Part shown: in pieces, positions 15,889-27,312 of the stretch
Position numbering within the stretch: the stretch's first letter is position 1
Layout: each line of letters begins with the position of its first letter
Assembly: GCF_009760925.1 (NCBI RefSeq)
Contig: NZ_VRLV01000006.1
Coordinates: forward strand, 370,254-434,253
Direction of reading: 5' to 3'
DNA: 64,000 bases
From: Nonomuraea typhae
GTDB taxonomy: Bacteria; Actinomycetota; Actinomycetes; Streptosporangiales; Streptosporangiaceae
Position numbers and translations under genes: made by a program
Notes under the pieces: generated by a model
What the model saw: the letters and a program-made list of their open reading frames with translations, nothing else
Told to the model about the DNA's origin: nothing
Database searches by the model: none

Positions 15889-16839
15889 ATGACCAACCAC
15901 ATACCGGTCACCGCGCGCGGGCTGGTGCTGCGCCTGCTCCGTGACACAGGACCGCTGCCGAGGGCAGAGCTCGCCCGCAGGAGCGGACTGTCGGCCACCA
16001 CGATGACCAAGGTCGTCGCCCAGCTCATCGACGAGGGGTGCGTGGTGGAGAGCGCCGCGACGGCGCTCCGGGTCGGCCGGCCCGCTACGGACGTGGCCCT
16101 GGTGCCGGGTTCGTACTGGGTGATCGGGGTCGGGCTGGGCCGGATCGGGCTCGGCGACCTGCTTGGCCGCCTGCACGCCACGCGGCCCCTGACCGGGGAA
16201 CTCCCCGAGGAGATCGGGAATCTGCTCACCGACCAGGGCGTCGACCGGGCCCGGGTGCTCGGCGTCGGCGTGGCCGTACCGGAACCGCCCGATCCGCGCC
16301 TGGCCGAGCGGCTGGCGTGCGGCAGCGGGCTGGCCGCCGTCGCCGATCACGACGCCCGCGCGATGGCCCTGGCCGAGGCGAGGTACGGCTGCCGCGCCCG
16401 CGACGTCCTCTACGTGCACGTGGACGAGGAGGTGCGGGCCGGGGCGGTGCTCGACGGGCGGCCCTTCGGCGGCGGCGTCATCGACCTCGGCCACCTGCGG
16501 GTCACCGAGCAGGGCCCGGCCTGCGCCTGCGGCGGCACCGGCTGCCTGGCCGCCCTGATCGGCGGCCACCTGCCCGGCGAGCTCACGGGGGAGCTGGCCG
16601 GGCACCTGGCCGGCACGCTGGCCGCCGCCGTCAGCGTGCTGGGCCTCGGGCACATCCGGCTCGGCGGCCGCCTGGGCGAGGCCGGAGACGTCTCGCTCGA
16701 CCGGCTGCGCGCCGCCGTGCTGGCCAGGGTCGCGCCCGCGCTGCGGGCCGGCGTGTGCGTCGACCGCTGCGGGCTCGGGCCCGAGGCCGGCGTCCTCGGC
16801 GGCGCGGCGCTGGCCCTGGAGCGGTTCTTCTACGGCTGA
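15889..16839 (+). CDS. ROK family transcriptional regulator
   Basis: A 316-residue protein. An N-terminal winged helix (residues 8-65; PRAELARRSGLSATTMTKVVAQL) is fused to a ROK domain with the zinc motif CACGGTGC near residue 225. The sugar-kinase catalytic region is degenerate: VADHDARAMALAEARYG keeps the Asp, but the usual glycine-rich phosphate loops are poor. A sugar-responsive repressor is therefore more likely than a kinase. The ATG at 15889 is used because the DNA-binding domain begins there. It ends 9 bp from the convergent M1 peptidase gene. Confidence 0.85.
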   Translation: MTNHIPVTARGLVLRLLRDTGPLPRAELARRSGLSATTMTKVVAQLIDEGCVVESAATALRVGRPATDVALVPGSYWVIGVGLGRIGLGDLLGRLHATRPLTGELPEEIGNLLTDQGVDRARVLGVGVAVPEPPDPRLAERLACGSGLAAVADHDARAMALAEARYGCRARDVLYVHVDEEVRAGAVLDGRPFGGGVIDLGHLRVTEQGPACACGGTGCLAALIGGHLPGELTGELAGHLAGTLAAAVSVLGLGHIRLGGRLGEAGDVSLDRLRAAVLARVAPALRAGVCVDRCGLGPEAGVLGGAALALERFFYG

Positions 16840-16848
16840 GCCCTTCCT

Positions 16849-18267
<1,419 letters not shown>

Positions 18268-18321
18268 GACCACGTCTCCCTTCGAAGCGTGATCAGAAGC
18301 CTACGGTAGGTGGCCGACAGT

Positions 18322-18756
18322 TCAGGCATCAACGACCAGCGTCTTGCCCGCCTTGTCGTGCAGCGCCTGCTTGCGCTGGTCGAAGAGGATCCAGCCGAGA
18401 TCCAGCAGCGCGCCGACGCAGCACAGCCAGCTGAGCACCGTGCGCACGGCCTCGCGGATGGCGACCTGGCCGACCGTGGCCTTCCCGCCGCTCTCCTGGA
18501 CCACCCGCATGCCGAAGACCTTCTTGCCGACGGTCTGGCCGTTCCAGTAGGAGTGCAGCAGCCAGAAGTAGAAGAAGGCGATGGCCGACTGCAGGAAGAC
18601 GTGCGTCGTCGGCACGCGCTCCCAGATGCCGCGGCTGGAGTCCCAGATATAGGTCCAACTGTTCCAGGTGAACGGAACCGAGACGATCGCGATGATGATC
18701 TCGTCCAGGATGCCCGAGAACAGTCGCCGCCAGCGCCCCGCCAGTGGTGGTGTCAT
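18322..18756 (-). CDS. RDD family membrane protein
   Basis: A 144-residue protein with the RDD hallmark: an Arg in GRWRRLFSGILDEIII near the N-terminus, and a later Asp (LLDLGWILFD). Three membrane helices are visible, and the mid-region NGQTVGKKVFGMRVV is typical of the family. RDD proteins are poorly characterised; some affect ion homeostasis. It lies between hppD and the M1 peptidase gene on the same strand. Confidence 0.85.
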   Translation of the reverse strand: MTPPLAGRWRRLFSGILDEIIIAIVSVPFTWNSWTYIWDSSRGIWERVPTTHVFLQSAIAFFYFWLLHSYWNGQTVGKKVFGMRVVQESGGKATVGQVAIREAVRTVLSWLCCVGALLDLGWILFDQRKQALHDKAGKTLVVDA

Positions 18757-18790
18757 GCAGGCAAGATCACCACCACCGGGTCAGGACAAA

Positions 18791-19891
18791 CTAAAGGTTG
18801 CCCCTGCGTTCCTGCTCGCGCTCGATGGCCTCGAACAGCGCCTTGAAGTTGCCCTTGCCGAAGCCGAGCGAGCCGTGGCGCTCGATGAGCTCGAAGAAGA
18901 CCGTCGGGCGGTCCTGCACCGGCTTGGTGAAGATCTGCAGCAGGTAGCCGTCCTCGTCGCGGTCCACGAGGATCTTGCGCCTCTGCAGCTCGTCGATCGG
19001 CGCCCGGACCTCGCCGATGCGGGCGCGCAGCTCGGGGTCCTCGTAGTAGGAGTCGGGGGTGTCGAGGAACTGCACGCCGGCCGCGCGCATGTTGTCCACC
19101 GTGGTGAGGATGTCGTTGGTGGCCAGCGCGATGTGCTGCACCCCGGGGCCGCCGTAGAACTCGAGGTACTCGTCGATCTGCGACTTCTTGCGGCTGACCG
19201 CCGGCTCGTTCAGCGGGAACTTGACCTTGCGGGTGCCGTCGGCCACGACCTTCGACATCAGCGCGGAGTACTCGGTGGCGATGTCGTCGCCCACGAACTC
19301 CGCCATGTTCGTGAAGCCCATCACCTTGCGGTAGAACTCCACCCACTCATCCATCTTGCCGAGCTCGACGTTGCCCACGCAGTGGTCGATGGCCTGGAAG
19401 AACCGCTTGTCCGGCGGCGCCACCAGCGGCTCGACCGACACGTAGCCGGGCAGATAGGGGCCTGCGTAATTGGCCCGGTCGACCAGGGTGTGGCGGGTCT
19501 CGCCGTAGGTGGCGATCGCCGCGACGACCACCTTCCCCTGCTCGTCCTCCATCGTGTACGGCTCGGCCAGCCCGCGGGCGCCCTGGGAGACGGCGTAGGC
19601 GTATCCCGCCTCGGCGTCCGGCACCTCGATGGCCAGGTCGATCACGCCGTCACCGTGTTCGGCCACGTGGCGGGCCAGCTCGTGGCCGGGCCGTACCGCG
19701 GACCTGAACTCGAAGACGGCGCCTCCGGACTTGAGCACGTAGCCCACCTCGTCCCTGCTGCCGGTCTCCGGGCCCTTGTAGGCCACCAGCCGCATGCCGA
19801 AGGCGGTCGAATAGTAGTGGGCGGTCTGCTTGGCGTTGCCGACAGCGAAGACCACGGCGTGCATGCCGTTCACCGGAAATACGTCGCTCAT
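18791..19891 (-). CDS. hppD: 4-hydroxyphenylpyruvate dioxygenase
   Basis: A 366-residue Fe(II) dioxygenase converting 4-hydroxyphenylpyruvate to homogentisate in tyrosine breakdown. Two vicinal-oxygen-chelate domains are present. The iron ligands are in IDHCVGNVE, GVQHIALATNDI and TVFFELIERHGSLGFGKGNFKALFE (given here in separate parts: TVFFELIERHG and GFGKGNFKALFE). The ATG at 19891 is chosen over an upstream in-frame start at 19984 because the family begins at MSDVFPVNGMHAVVF. An Lrp/AsnC regulator gene is divergent, with an inverted repeat between them. Confidence 0.95.
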   Translation of the reverse strand: MSDVFPVNGMHAVVFAVGNAKQTAHYYSTAFGMRLVAYKGPETGSRDEVGYVLKSGGAVFEFRSAVRPGHELARHVAEHGDGVIDLAIEVPDAEAGYAYAVSQGARGLAEPYTMEDEQGKVVVAAIATYGETRHTLVDRANYAGPYLPGYVSVEPLVAPPDKRFFQAIDHCVGNVELGKMDEWVEFYRKVMGFTNMAEFVGDDIATEYSALMSKVVADGTRKVKFPLNEPAVSRKKSQIDEYLEFYGGPGVQHIALATNDILTTVDNMRAAGVQFLDTPDSYYEDPELRARIGEVRAPIDELQRRKILVDRDEDGYLLQIFTKPVQDRPTVFFELIERHGSLGFGKGNFKALFEAIEREQERRGNL

Positions 19892-19895
19892 ATGG

Positions 19896-19935
19896 GTAAC
19901 TGTTGGTTTTGGTGGGCTGGTTGCGCAACAGTTAC
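19896..19935. promoter_or_regulatory. inverted repeats in the hppD/lrp divergent promoter
   Basis: GTAACTGTTG (19896-19905) and CAACAGTTAC (19926-19935) form a perfect 10-bp inverted repeat with a 20-bp spacer. A second perfect palindrome, GTTGCGCAAC, covers 19920-19929. The two start codons are only 67 bp apart, so this is very likely the binding site of the Lrp regulator. Its spacing places the two arms about three helical turns apart (centre to centre 30 bp). Confidence 0.65.
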
Positions 19936-19958
19936 TTGTTTGGGTGGACAATCTGTCT

Positions 19959-20438
19959 ATGTCGATTGATGAACTGGACGCCAAACTGCTCAGTCTGCTA
20001 ACCGAGGAGCCGCGGCTGGGCGTTCTGGAGTGTTCGCGGCGGCTGGGCGTGGCCCGGGGGACCGTTCAGGCGCGGCTCGACCGGATGATCGCGCGTGGGG
20101 TGGTCACCGGCTTCGGCCCCGACGTGTCGCCGGCGGCGCTCGGTTACGACGTGACGGCGTTCGTCACGATGGAGATCCGGCAGGTGGCCGGGCACGATCC
20201 GGTGGCCGACCGGCTGGCGCACATCCCGGAGGTGCTGGAGGTGCACACGATCACCGGCGGCAGTGATCTTCTGTGCCGGGTGGTGGCGCGGACCAACGCC
20301 GACCTTCAGCGGGTCATCGACCAGATCGTGGAGGTTCAGGGGGTGCTCAGGACCTCGTCCATCATCGCGCTCGACACCCCGGTTCCCTACCGCGTCATGC
20401 CCTTGGTGGCGGATGTCCCGCGTCGTGGGGCGAGGTAG
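19959..20438 (+). CDS. Lrp/AsnC family transcriptional regulator, probable hppD regulator
   Basis: A 159-residue protein. An N-terminal helix-turn-helix (residues 1-60; IDELDAKLLSLLTEEPRLGVLE, RGTVQARLDRMIARGVV) is followed by a RAM ligand domain (70-150; VLEVHTITGGSDLLCRVVA). The ATG at 19959 fits the family N-terminus. Divergent pairing with hppD, and the inverted repeat between them, point to control of tyrosine catabolism and autoregulation. The effector (tyrosine, 4-hydroxyphenylpyruvate or another) cannot be read from sequence. Confidence 0.9.
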   Translation: MSIDELDAKLLSLLTEEPRLGVLECSRRLGVARGTVQARLDRMIARGVVTGFGPDVSPAALGYDVTAFVTMEIRQVAGHDPVADRLAHIPEVLEVHTITGGSDLLCRVVARTNADLQRVIDQIVEVQGVLRTSSIIALDTPVPYRVMPLVADVPRRGAR

Positions 20439-20564
20439 ACGTACCATCGGGTTCAGGGCCGAGGCACCGTTATCGATCGTTTACCCTTGACATTCGCCCA
20501 GCTCGGGCGGGCGAAGCTGGGGGCGATCGGGGGGTTGCGGGTGCGGAGTGATGGGAAGCAGGGC

Positions 20565-22685
20565 ATGCGAAAGCGGCGGATACTCCGCTATTTCCTGATC
20601 GCCAGTGGTGTTGGAATCGTCGTCTTGATCGGACTTTTCGGGATCGCGTGGGCGATGACTCCGATTCCCGACAGCACCCAGAAGCAGGCCACCGCCCAGG
20701 GTTCCGTCATCTACTACCGCGACGGCAAGAGCGTGATCGCCCGCCAGGGCATCGACCGCAGGAACGTCCCCCTGGCCCAGGTGCCCAAGCACGTGCGCGA
20801 CGCGGTCATCGCCGTCGAGAACCGCTCCTTCTACACCGACAGCGGCGTGTCGGTGAAGGGCACCATCCGCTCGGTCTGGTCCACCGTCACCGGCCAGCAG
20901 TTGCAGGGCGGCTCCACCATCACCCAGCAGCTCGTGCGCAACTACTACAGCGGCCTCAGCCAGGAGCGCTCGGTCACCCGCAAGTTCAAAGAGATCCTGA
21001 TCGCGATGAAGGTCGATCAGTCCAAGTCGAAGGAATGGGTGCTCGAGCAGTACCTCAACACCATCTACTTCGGCCGCGGCGCCAACGGCATCCAGGCCGC
21101 CGCCCAGGCGTACTTCGGCAAGGACGTCGCCAAGCTCACCGTCTCCGAGGGCGCCTACCTCGCCTCGGTCATCCAGCAGCCCAGCCGCTTCGCCGACCCG
21201 AAGGGCGCCGACCTCGACGCCGTCAGGTCCCGCTGGAGCGCGGTGATCAACGGCATGCGCGAGATCGGCGCGCTCACCCCCGAGCAGGCCGCCGCGGAGA
21301 AGTTCCCCGCGCTCAAGGCGCCCAAGAAGCCCTTCGAGTTCAAGGGCCAGAGCCAGTACATGGTCGACCAGGTGCGCGCCGAGCTCAACCGGCGCGGCTA
21401 CACCGACGAGGACATCACCGGTGGCGGCCTCAAGATCGTCACCACCTTCGACAAGAAGCTCATGGACGCCGCCGCCCGCGCGGTCAAGCAGGTCATCCCG
21501 GCCGCCACCCCGAAGAAGGTCCGCGTGGGCCTGGCCGCGGTGGAACCTTCCACCGGTGAGGTCGTCGCCTTCTACGGCGGCAAGGCCAGCCAGTACAAGT
21601 ACGACAACGCCTTCTCCTCCCAGGTCCAGGCGGGCTCCACGTTCAAGCCGTACACACTGGCCGCCGCCCTCAACAACGGCATGGACCTGTCCACCCGCGT
21701 CGACGGCAACTCGCCCATGCGCGTGGCCAGCGACCCCTCGCACCCGATCCCCAACGACAGCGGCCGCTCCTACGGGCACATCAACCTGGTGCGCGCCACC
21801 CAGAGCTCGGTCAACACCGCCTTCGTGGACCTCGGCCAGAAGGTCGGCCTGGACAAGGTCGCCTCCACCGCCGAGGCGATGGGCATCCCGGCCGGCCAGC
21901 TCAAGCAGCACCAGGGCGCCGCCTCCTTCCCGCTCGGCGTGGCCTCGGTCAGCGCGGTCCAGAACGCCTCCGGCTTCTCCACCTTCGCCAACGGCGGCGT
22001 CCACGTCGAGGCGCACGTCGTCAGGTCGGTGACCGACGCCAAGGGCGAGAAAAAGGTGATCAAGCCGGTCGAGGCGCAGGCCATCAGCAAGGGGGCCGCC
22101 GGCGACGCCACCTACGCGATGCAGCAGGTGGTCAAGTACGGCACCGGCACCGCCGCCCGCCTCTACGACCGCCCGGTGGCCGGCAAGACCGGCACCACGG
22201 ACAAGTCCGGCGCCGTCTGGTTCAACGGCTTCACCGCCCAGCTGGCCACCGCCGTCAACATGTTCCGCGACGACAACAAGACCGTGGAGATCCCCGGGTA
22301 CGGCGTGCAGTTCGGCGGCCAGCTGCCCGCCCAGGTGTGGCGGGCCTTCATGACCGAGGCGATGGCCGGCAAGCCCGTCGTCCAGTTCCCCGAGCCCACC
22401 GACTACGGCTACGGCTCCTACGACTCCGGCCCCGAGGACACCGTCCCGCAGGACCGCAACAGCCCGCCGCCGGACTGGTTCGACGACGAGACCCAGTCGC
22501 CGGACCCGACGCGCGAGCCCGACCCCACGATCAGCGACTTCCCGACCGGCGAGCCGACCACTCCGGAGGAGACCGACGGCCCGCCCCCGGACGACGACGG
22601 CCCCGGCTTCCCCACCGGGGGACCGGGCGACGGCCGCGACAACGGCGGCCGCCCCAACGGCGGACAGGGGTCGCCGGCGCGGTGA
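20565..22685 (+). CDS. class A penicillin-binding protein (GT51 glycosyltransferase/transpeptidase)
   Basis: A 706-residue peptidoglycan synthase. A membrane anchor (about residues 8-30) is followed by the glycosyltransferase 51 domain with catalytic Glu in IAVENRSFY (about 84) and GGSTITQQLVRN. The transpeptidase domain has SxxK in AGSTFKPY (about 357), SxN in SSVN (about 413) and KTG in AGKTGTT (about 540). The last 90 residues are Pro/Asp/Gly-rich, without a PASTA domain. The ATG at 20565 is used because the basic MRKRRILRY head begins there; in-frame TTG (20487) and GTG (20541) are alternatives. Confidence 0.92.
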   Translation: MRKRRILRYFLIASGVGIVVLIGLFGIAWAMTPIPDSTQKQATAQGSVIYYRDGKSVIARQGIDRRNVPLAQVPKHVRDAVIAVENRSFYTDSGVSVKGTIRSVWSTVTGQQLQGGSTITQQLVRNYYSGLSQERSVTRKFKEILIAMKVDQSKSKEWVLEQYLNTIYFGRGANGIQAAAQAYFGKDVAKLTVSEGAYLASVIQQPSRFADPKGADLDAVRSRWSAVINGMREIGALTPEQAAAEKFPALKAPKKPFEFKGQSQYMVDQVRAELNRRGYTDEDITGGGLKIVTTFDKKLMDAAARAVKQVIPAATPKKVRVGLAAVEPSTGEVVAFYGGKASQYKYDNAFSSQVQAGSTFKPYTLAAALNNGMDLSTRVDGNSPMRVASDPSHPIPNDSGRSYGHINLVRATQSSVNTAFVDLGQKVGLDKVASTAEAMGIPAGQLKQHQGAASFPLGVASVSAVQNASGFSTFANGGVHVEAHVVRSVTDAKGEKKVIKPVEAQAISKGAAGDATYAMQQVVKYGTGTAARLYDRPVAGKTGTTDKSGAVWFNGFTAQLATAVNMFRDDNKTVEIPGYGVQFGGQLPAQVWRAFMTEAMAGKPVVQFPEPTDYGYGSYDSGPEDTVPQDRNSPPPDWFDDETQSPDPTREPDPTISDFPTGEPTTPEETDGPPPDDDGPGFPTGGPGDGRDNGGRPNGGQGSPAR

Positions 22686-22697
22686 CGACGGGGTCGT

Positions 22698-24656
<1,959 letters not shown>

Positions 24657-24680
24657 GGGATCAGGCTCTCACACCGCCGC

Positions 24681-24947
24681 TCAGGACAGGACTATGCGAG
24701 TGAGCAGCACCCGCTGACTCTTCCTGTCGATCCGGTATTCGGCGATGCCGAGCCCCTTGGGAATGAGGACCTCCCGCCAGTCCGGATCGCCGCCCACCTG
24801 GTCGCTACCTGTGAGCCACGGGTCCTCGCAGATGGCGACTGTGAGCGCTGCGACCGTCGAGAACACCTCCGCCGAAATGGACGGGTCAGCGAGTGTGTCG
24901 GCCACGATCTCCGAGGGAACCACGGGCCATAGGTCGTCCTCGCTCAC
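24681..24947 (-). CDS. small protein of a two-gene pair, RelE/ParE-like toxin candidate
   Basis: An 88-residue protein. Its C-terminal half, VLIPKGLGIAEYRIDRKSQ then RVLLTRIVLS, resembles the strand-rich end of RelE/ParE-fold proteins (YRID then a final hydrophobic strand), but key catalytic residues cannot be confirmed. Its ATG overlaps the stop of the 97-residue gene (ATGA), the coupling expected for a toxin behind its antitoxin. A frameshifted, partly deleted copy is in the duplicated unit at 25456-25675. The toxin reading is an inference. Confidence 0.55.
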   Translation of the reverse strand: MSEDDLWPVVPSEIVADTLADPSISAEVFSTVAALTVAICEDPWLTGSDQVGGDPDWREVLIPKGLGIAEYRIDRKSQRVLLTRIVLS

Positions 24948-25237
24948 TGAACGCCTAGCTCCCGCCGTCGACGCAGGACCTCATCCATGGTCGTCGTCGC
25001 CAGAGTGCCGGCTTCGGCCGCCGCTCGGATGCGGTCACGATCGGGGTCGGTGTCGAGCATTGCGCGGCCCCACCAGGCGTTGAGCACGCCGTCCAACTCC
25101 GGGCCCTGCTGGGCTTCGAGTAGCTCGGCGAAGAACTGCGCCCGTCGGCTGCCTCGCAGCGCATGGGAAATACCGCCGATAGTCCGCGGCACCCTGGGGC
25201 GGTCCGCTGTGCCACCGTGGACAGGCTGAGCGCTCAT
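24944..25237 (-). CDS. small protein of a two-gene pair, antitoxin-like candidate
   Basis: A 97-residue, charged protein with helical segments (SRRAQFFAELLEAQQG; DRDRIRAAAEAGTLATTTMDEVLRRRREL). The ATG at 25237 is chosen because AAAGGTGG lies five bases upstream; an in-frame ATG 15 bp earlier is less well placed. It overlaps the downstream 88-residue gene by four bases. The size, charge and gene order fit an antitoxin, but no DNA-binding fold is certain. Confidence 0.55.
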   Translation of the reverse strand: MSAQPVHGGTADRPRVPRTIGGISHALRGSRRAQFFAELLEAQQGPELDGVLNAWWGRAMLDTDPDRDRIRAAAEAGTLATTTMDEVLRRRRELGVQ

Positions 25238-25297
25238 GACACCACCTTTCACGCTGTTCAGCGTACGTGGTGCCGTCGGCTACTCGCAGGAATCCCG

Positions 25298-25455
25298 TGA
25301 CACCAGTGGCAGGATGAGTACCCCACACTGATCAACAGGGGTACGTCCCGCCTACTCGCTTCTTGCATCGCCTCCTCTCCCCACGGCCACCAATCGACTG
25401 GATTGCCGGCGTGCTGGAGGAGGTAGGGAGAGGTCTCACTACCCAGCCTGTTCAT
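25298..25455 (-). pseudogene. truncated copy of the DUF255 gene 5' end
   Basis: Codons 1-53 of the DUF255 gene are present unchanged, ending with the CxxC motif SSCHWCH. After that the frame runs into unrelated sequence and stops 12 codons later (25258). It lacks 92% of the protein and can have no family function. A thiol-containing peptide of 65 residues could still be translated because the parental start region is intact. Confidence 0.85.
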
Positions 25456-25675
25456 GGGATCAGGCTCTCACACCGCCGCTCAGGACAGGACTATGCGAGT
25501 GAGCGGCACCCGTTGATGCTTCCTGTCGATCCGGTGTTCGGCGATGCCGAGCCCCTTGGGAATGAGGATCTCCCGCCTGTCCGGATCGCCGCCCACCTGA
25601 CCGCTCACCGAACGCCCGGCTCCCGCCGTCGGGCGAAGAACCGCGCCCGGCTCGCGGGAATCCCCTCACACCTCT
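25456..25675 (-). pseudogene. decayed remnant of the small toxin/antitoxin-like gene pair
   Basis: This stretch aligns with 24657-25150 but lacks two internal segments and has several substitutions. The end of the 88-residue gene is recognisable (bases matching GIAEYRIDRKSQ and RVLLTRIVLS), but its start and most of the partner gene are gone. No intact reading frame remains. Confidence 0.75.
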
Positions 25676-25719
25676 CACGTCGTGGTCGGTACAGGGTCCG
25701 TGGGCGTAGGTTACGGATC

Positions 25720-26868
25720 GTGGATCTGGATTTCGTCTGCAGGCACGCCGGCCGGCGCGCCACCGCCCTCACGCGCAGGGATGTGGCTCTCGCGCTGCTG
25801 GCCGTACCGTCGGGGGTGGCGCTCGTGGCCATGCCCGATCTGCGTCGCGCGCTGATGGGCGCGGGCAACCCGCTCTCCCTGCCCTTCTGGGAGTCGGCCA
25901 AGGCCACGCTGAGCTCGATCGAGTCGGGCGCGGCCACCGTGGGCGAGGTGCAGCGGTGGCTGGAGTCCACCGGGAGCGAGCCGATCCTGCTGACGCCCGG
26001 CTACTTCGTGTGGCCGGAGGAGGACGAGCGGGGGCCGGTGGCGGGGGAGATGTTCGACCTGCTGGTGCGGTTTCTGGAGGACGAGATCGACGCGGGGCGG
26101 ATCGATCCGGACGCGCTGGCCCGTGACGAGCCGGGGGCGCGGCGGGCCTTCGAGGAGCTTCAGGAGCGCTGGCTCAACTCCCCTCTGCCCGACGGGCGGG
26201 TGCCGGGGCACGCGGTCAGCGACGAGCAGGACGAGGAGTTGTTCGCCGCCTGGGACGAGGAGGAGGCGTTCGCCCTGGCGGAGCTGCGGCGGATCGTGAG
26301 CGAGCTGCCCAAGCAGCCGGAGCTGCCCGAGGACGAGCTGGAGCGGGCCGTGGCCAGGCTGCGGGACATCCTGGATCTGCCGGGGTATCCGGGCAACGTG
26401 TTGCGGGCCTGCGCGGGGTTCGGCGAGCGGGCGGTGCCCGAGGACGACCGGGAGTTGTGGATCGCGGTGCTGGCGGGGATCGCGGGGCCGGTCTCGGATC
26501 TGGCGGACCCCGACGAGGACGAGTTCGGCGACCTGGACGCGGGGCCCGGCCAGGACGACGCCGCGCTGGCCGGCTTGTGCGAGATCCAGCACGCCGACTG
26601 GCTGGCGGCGGTGGCGGCGCTGGCCAGGATGGGGCCCGGGGTGCTGGCCTCGCCGGAGCGCATCGCGCGGCTGATCGCCGAGTCGGAGGACATCGACATC
26701 GAGGCGGAGGAGGACGAGGACGACCTGGCCACGACCGAGCGGTTGTTCCTGCCCGTGGTGTACCTGTGGGGGTATCTGGGCGTGGTCGACGACGGCGACG
26801 TGCTCACGCGGCTCGGCTGGTGGGGCCTGCCGAAGGCGCTGGAACGCGCCTGGTCACCCGCCGAGTAG
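25720..26868 (+). CDS. acidic helical protein of unknown function
   Basis: A 382-residue soluble protein, strongly acidic (for example EEDERGPVAG, DEEEAFALAEL, EAEEDEDDLA), without signal peptide or membrane helix. The N-terminal 40 residues are basic (CRHAGRRATALTRRD) and could contact nucleic acid or a partner. The GTG at 25720 gives MDLDFVCRHAG and lies just beyond the decayed repeat; it may be leaderless. The same frame is open further upstream through the pseudogene region, but that part reads as repeat, not protein. No family recognised. It overlaps the convergent acetyltransferase gene by 15 bp. Confidence 0.65.
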   Translation: MDLDFVCRHAGRRATALTRRDVALALLAVPSGVALVAMPDLRRALMGAGNPLSLPFWESAKATLSSIESGAATVGEVQRWLESTGSEPILLTPGYFVWPEEDERGPVAGEMFDLLVRFLEDEIDAGRIDPDALARDEPGARRAFEELQERWLNSPLPDGRVPGHAVSDEQDEELFAAWDEEEAFALAELRRIVSELPKQPELPEDELERAVARLRDILDLPGYPGNVLRACAGFGERAVPEDDRELWIAVLAGIAGPVSDLADPDEDEFGDLDAGPGQDDAALAGLCEIQHADWLAAVAALARMGPGVLASPERIARLIAESEDIDIEAEEDEDDLATTERLFLPVVYLWGYLGVVDDGDVLTRLGWWGLPKALERAWSPAE

Positions 26869-27135
26869 GGGTTGGTACTCCGGGTGCCGGTCGATGTAGC
26901 GCTTGACGTACGGGCACAGCGGGCTGACCTGCAGCCCGGCATCGCGGCTGGCGTCGAGCGCGTGCCGGACGAGCTGCCCGGCCAGGCCCTGGCCCTCGAA
27001 GTCGGGCAGCACCTCGGTGTGGGTGAAGACGATCTTCGTGGGCAGCAGCTTGTAGTCGGCGAACCCGGCGACCCGGCCGTCCACGAGGATCTCGAAGCGG
27101 CTCTCCGTCGAGTTGTCGACGATCTCGACCGGCAT
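26854..27135 (-). CDS. small GNAT-like N-acetyltransferase (YjdJ type)
   Basis: A 93-residue protein of the short GNAT family. FVDGRVAGFADY-like strands are followed by the acetyl-CoA loop region TEVLPDFEGQGLAGQLVRHALD (shown as EVLPDFEGQGLAGQLV), then CPYVKRYIDRHPEYQPLL, the typical end. Substrate unknown. Its ATG directly follows the stop of the 55-residue membrane protein gene and it is last in the mca operon. Confidence 0.88.
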   Translation of the reverse strand: MPVEIVDNSTESRFEILVDGRVAGFADYKLLPTKIVFTHTEVLPDFEGQGLAGQLVRHALDASRDAGLQVSPLCPYVKRYIDRHPEYQPLLGG

Positions 27136-27303
27136 CTACTCGGCTTTCTTCTCGTGGGGCACGTCACCGTCGCGCGGGATCGAGATCTTCCCCATCTGCT
27201 TGTTCATGGATTTGATCAAGAAGAACAGGGCCGCGCCGATGGCCGCCACGACGAGGAAGCCGAGCAGGCCGGGGCTGACTTCGCCAGCTGCCAGTACAGT
27301 CAC
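27136..27303 (-). CDS. 55-residue single-pass membrane protein in the mca operon
   Basis: A short gene from GTG (27303) to TAG (27136). The product has one membrane helix (about residues 12-31, LLGFLVVAAIGAALFFLI), then KSMNKQMGKISIPRDGD and a basic-acidic tail. GGAAGG lies immediately before the start. It starts 9 bp after mca and abuts the acetyltransferase gene with no gap, so all three are almost certainly one transcript. Small membrane proteins are common next to mca in actinobacteria; function unknown. Confidence 0.75.
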   Translation of the reverse strand: MTVLAAGEVSPGLLGFLVVAAIGAALFFLIKSMNKQMGKISIPRDGDVPHEKKAE

Positions 27304-27312
27304 CCTTCCAGT

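Noticed and set aside
25258..25455. Functional second DUF255 gene
   Set aside because: Only the first 53 codons are present; the rest is missing, so it is a duplication remnant.
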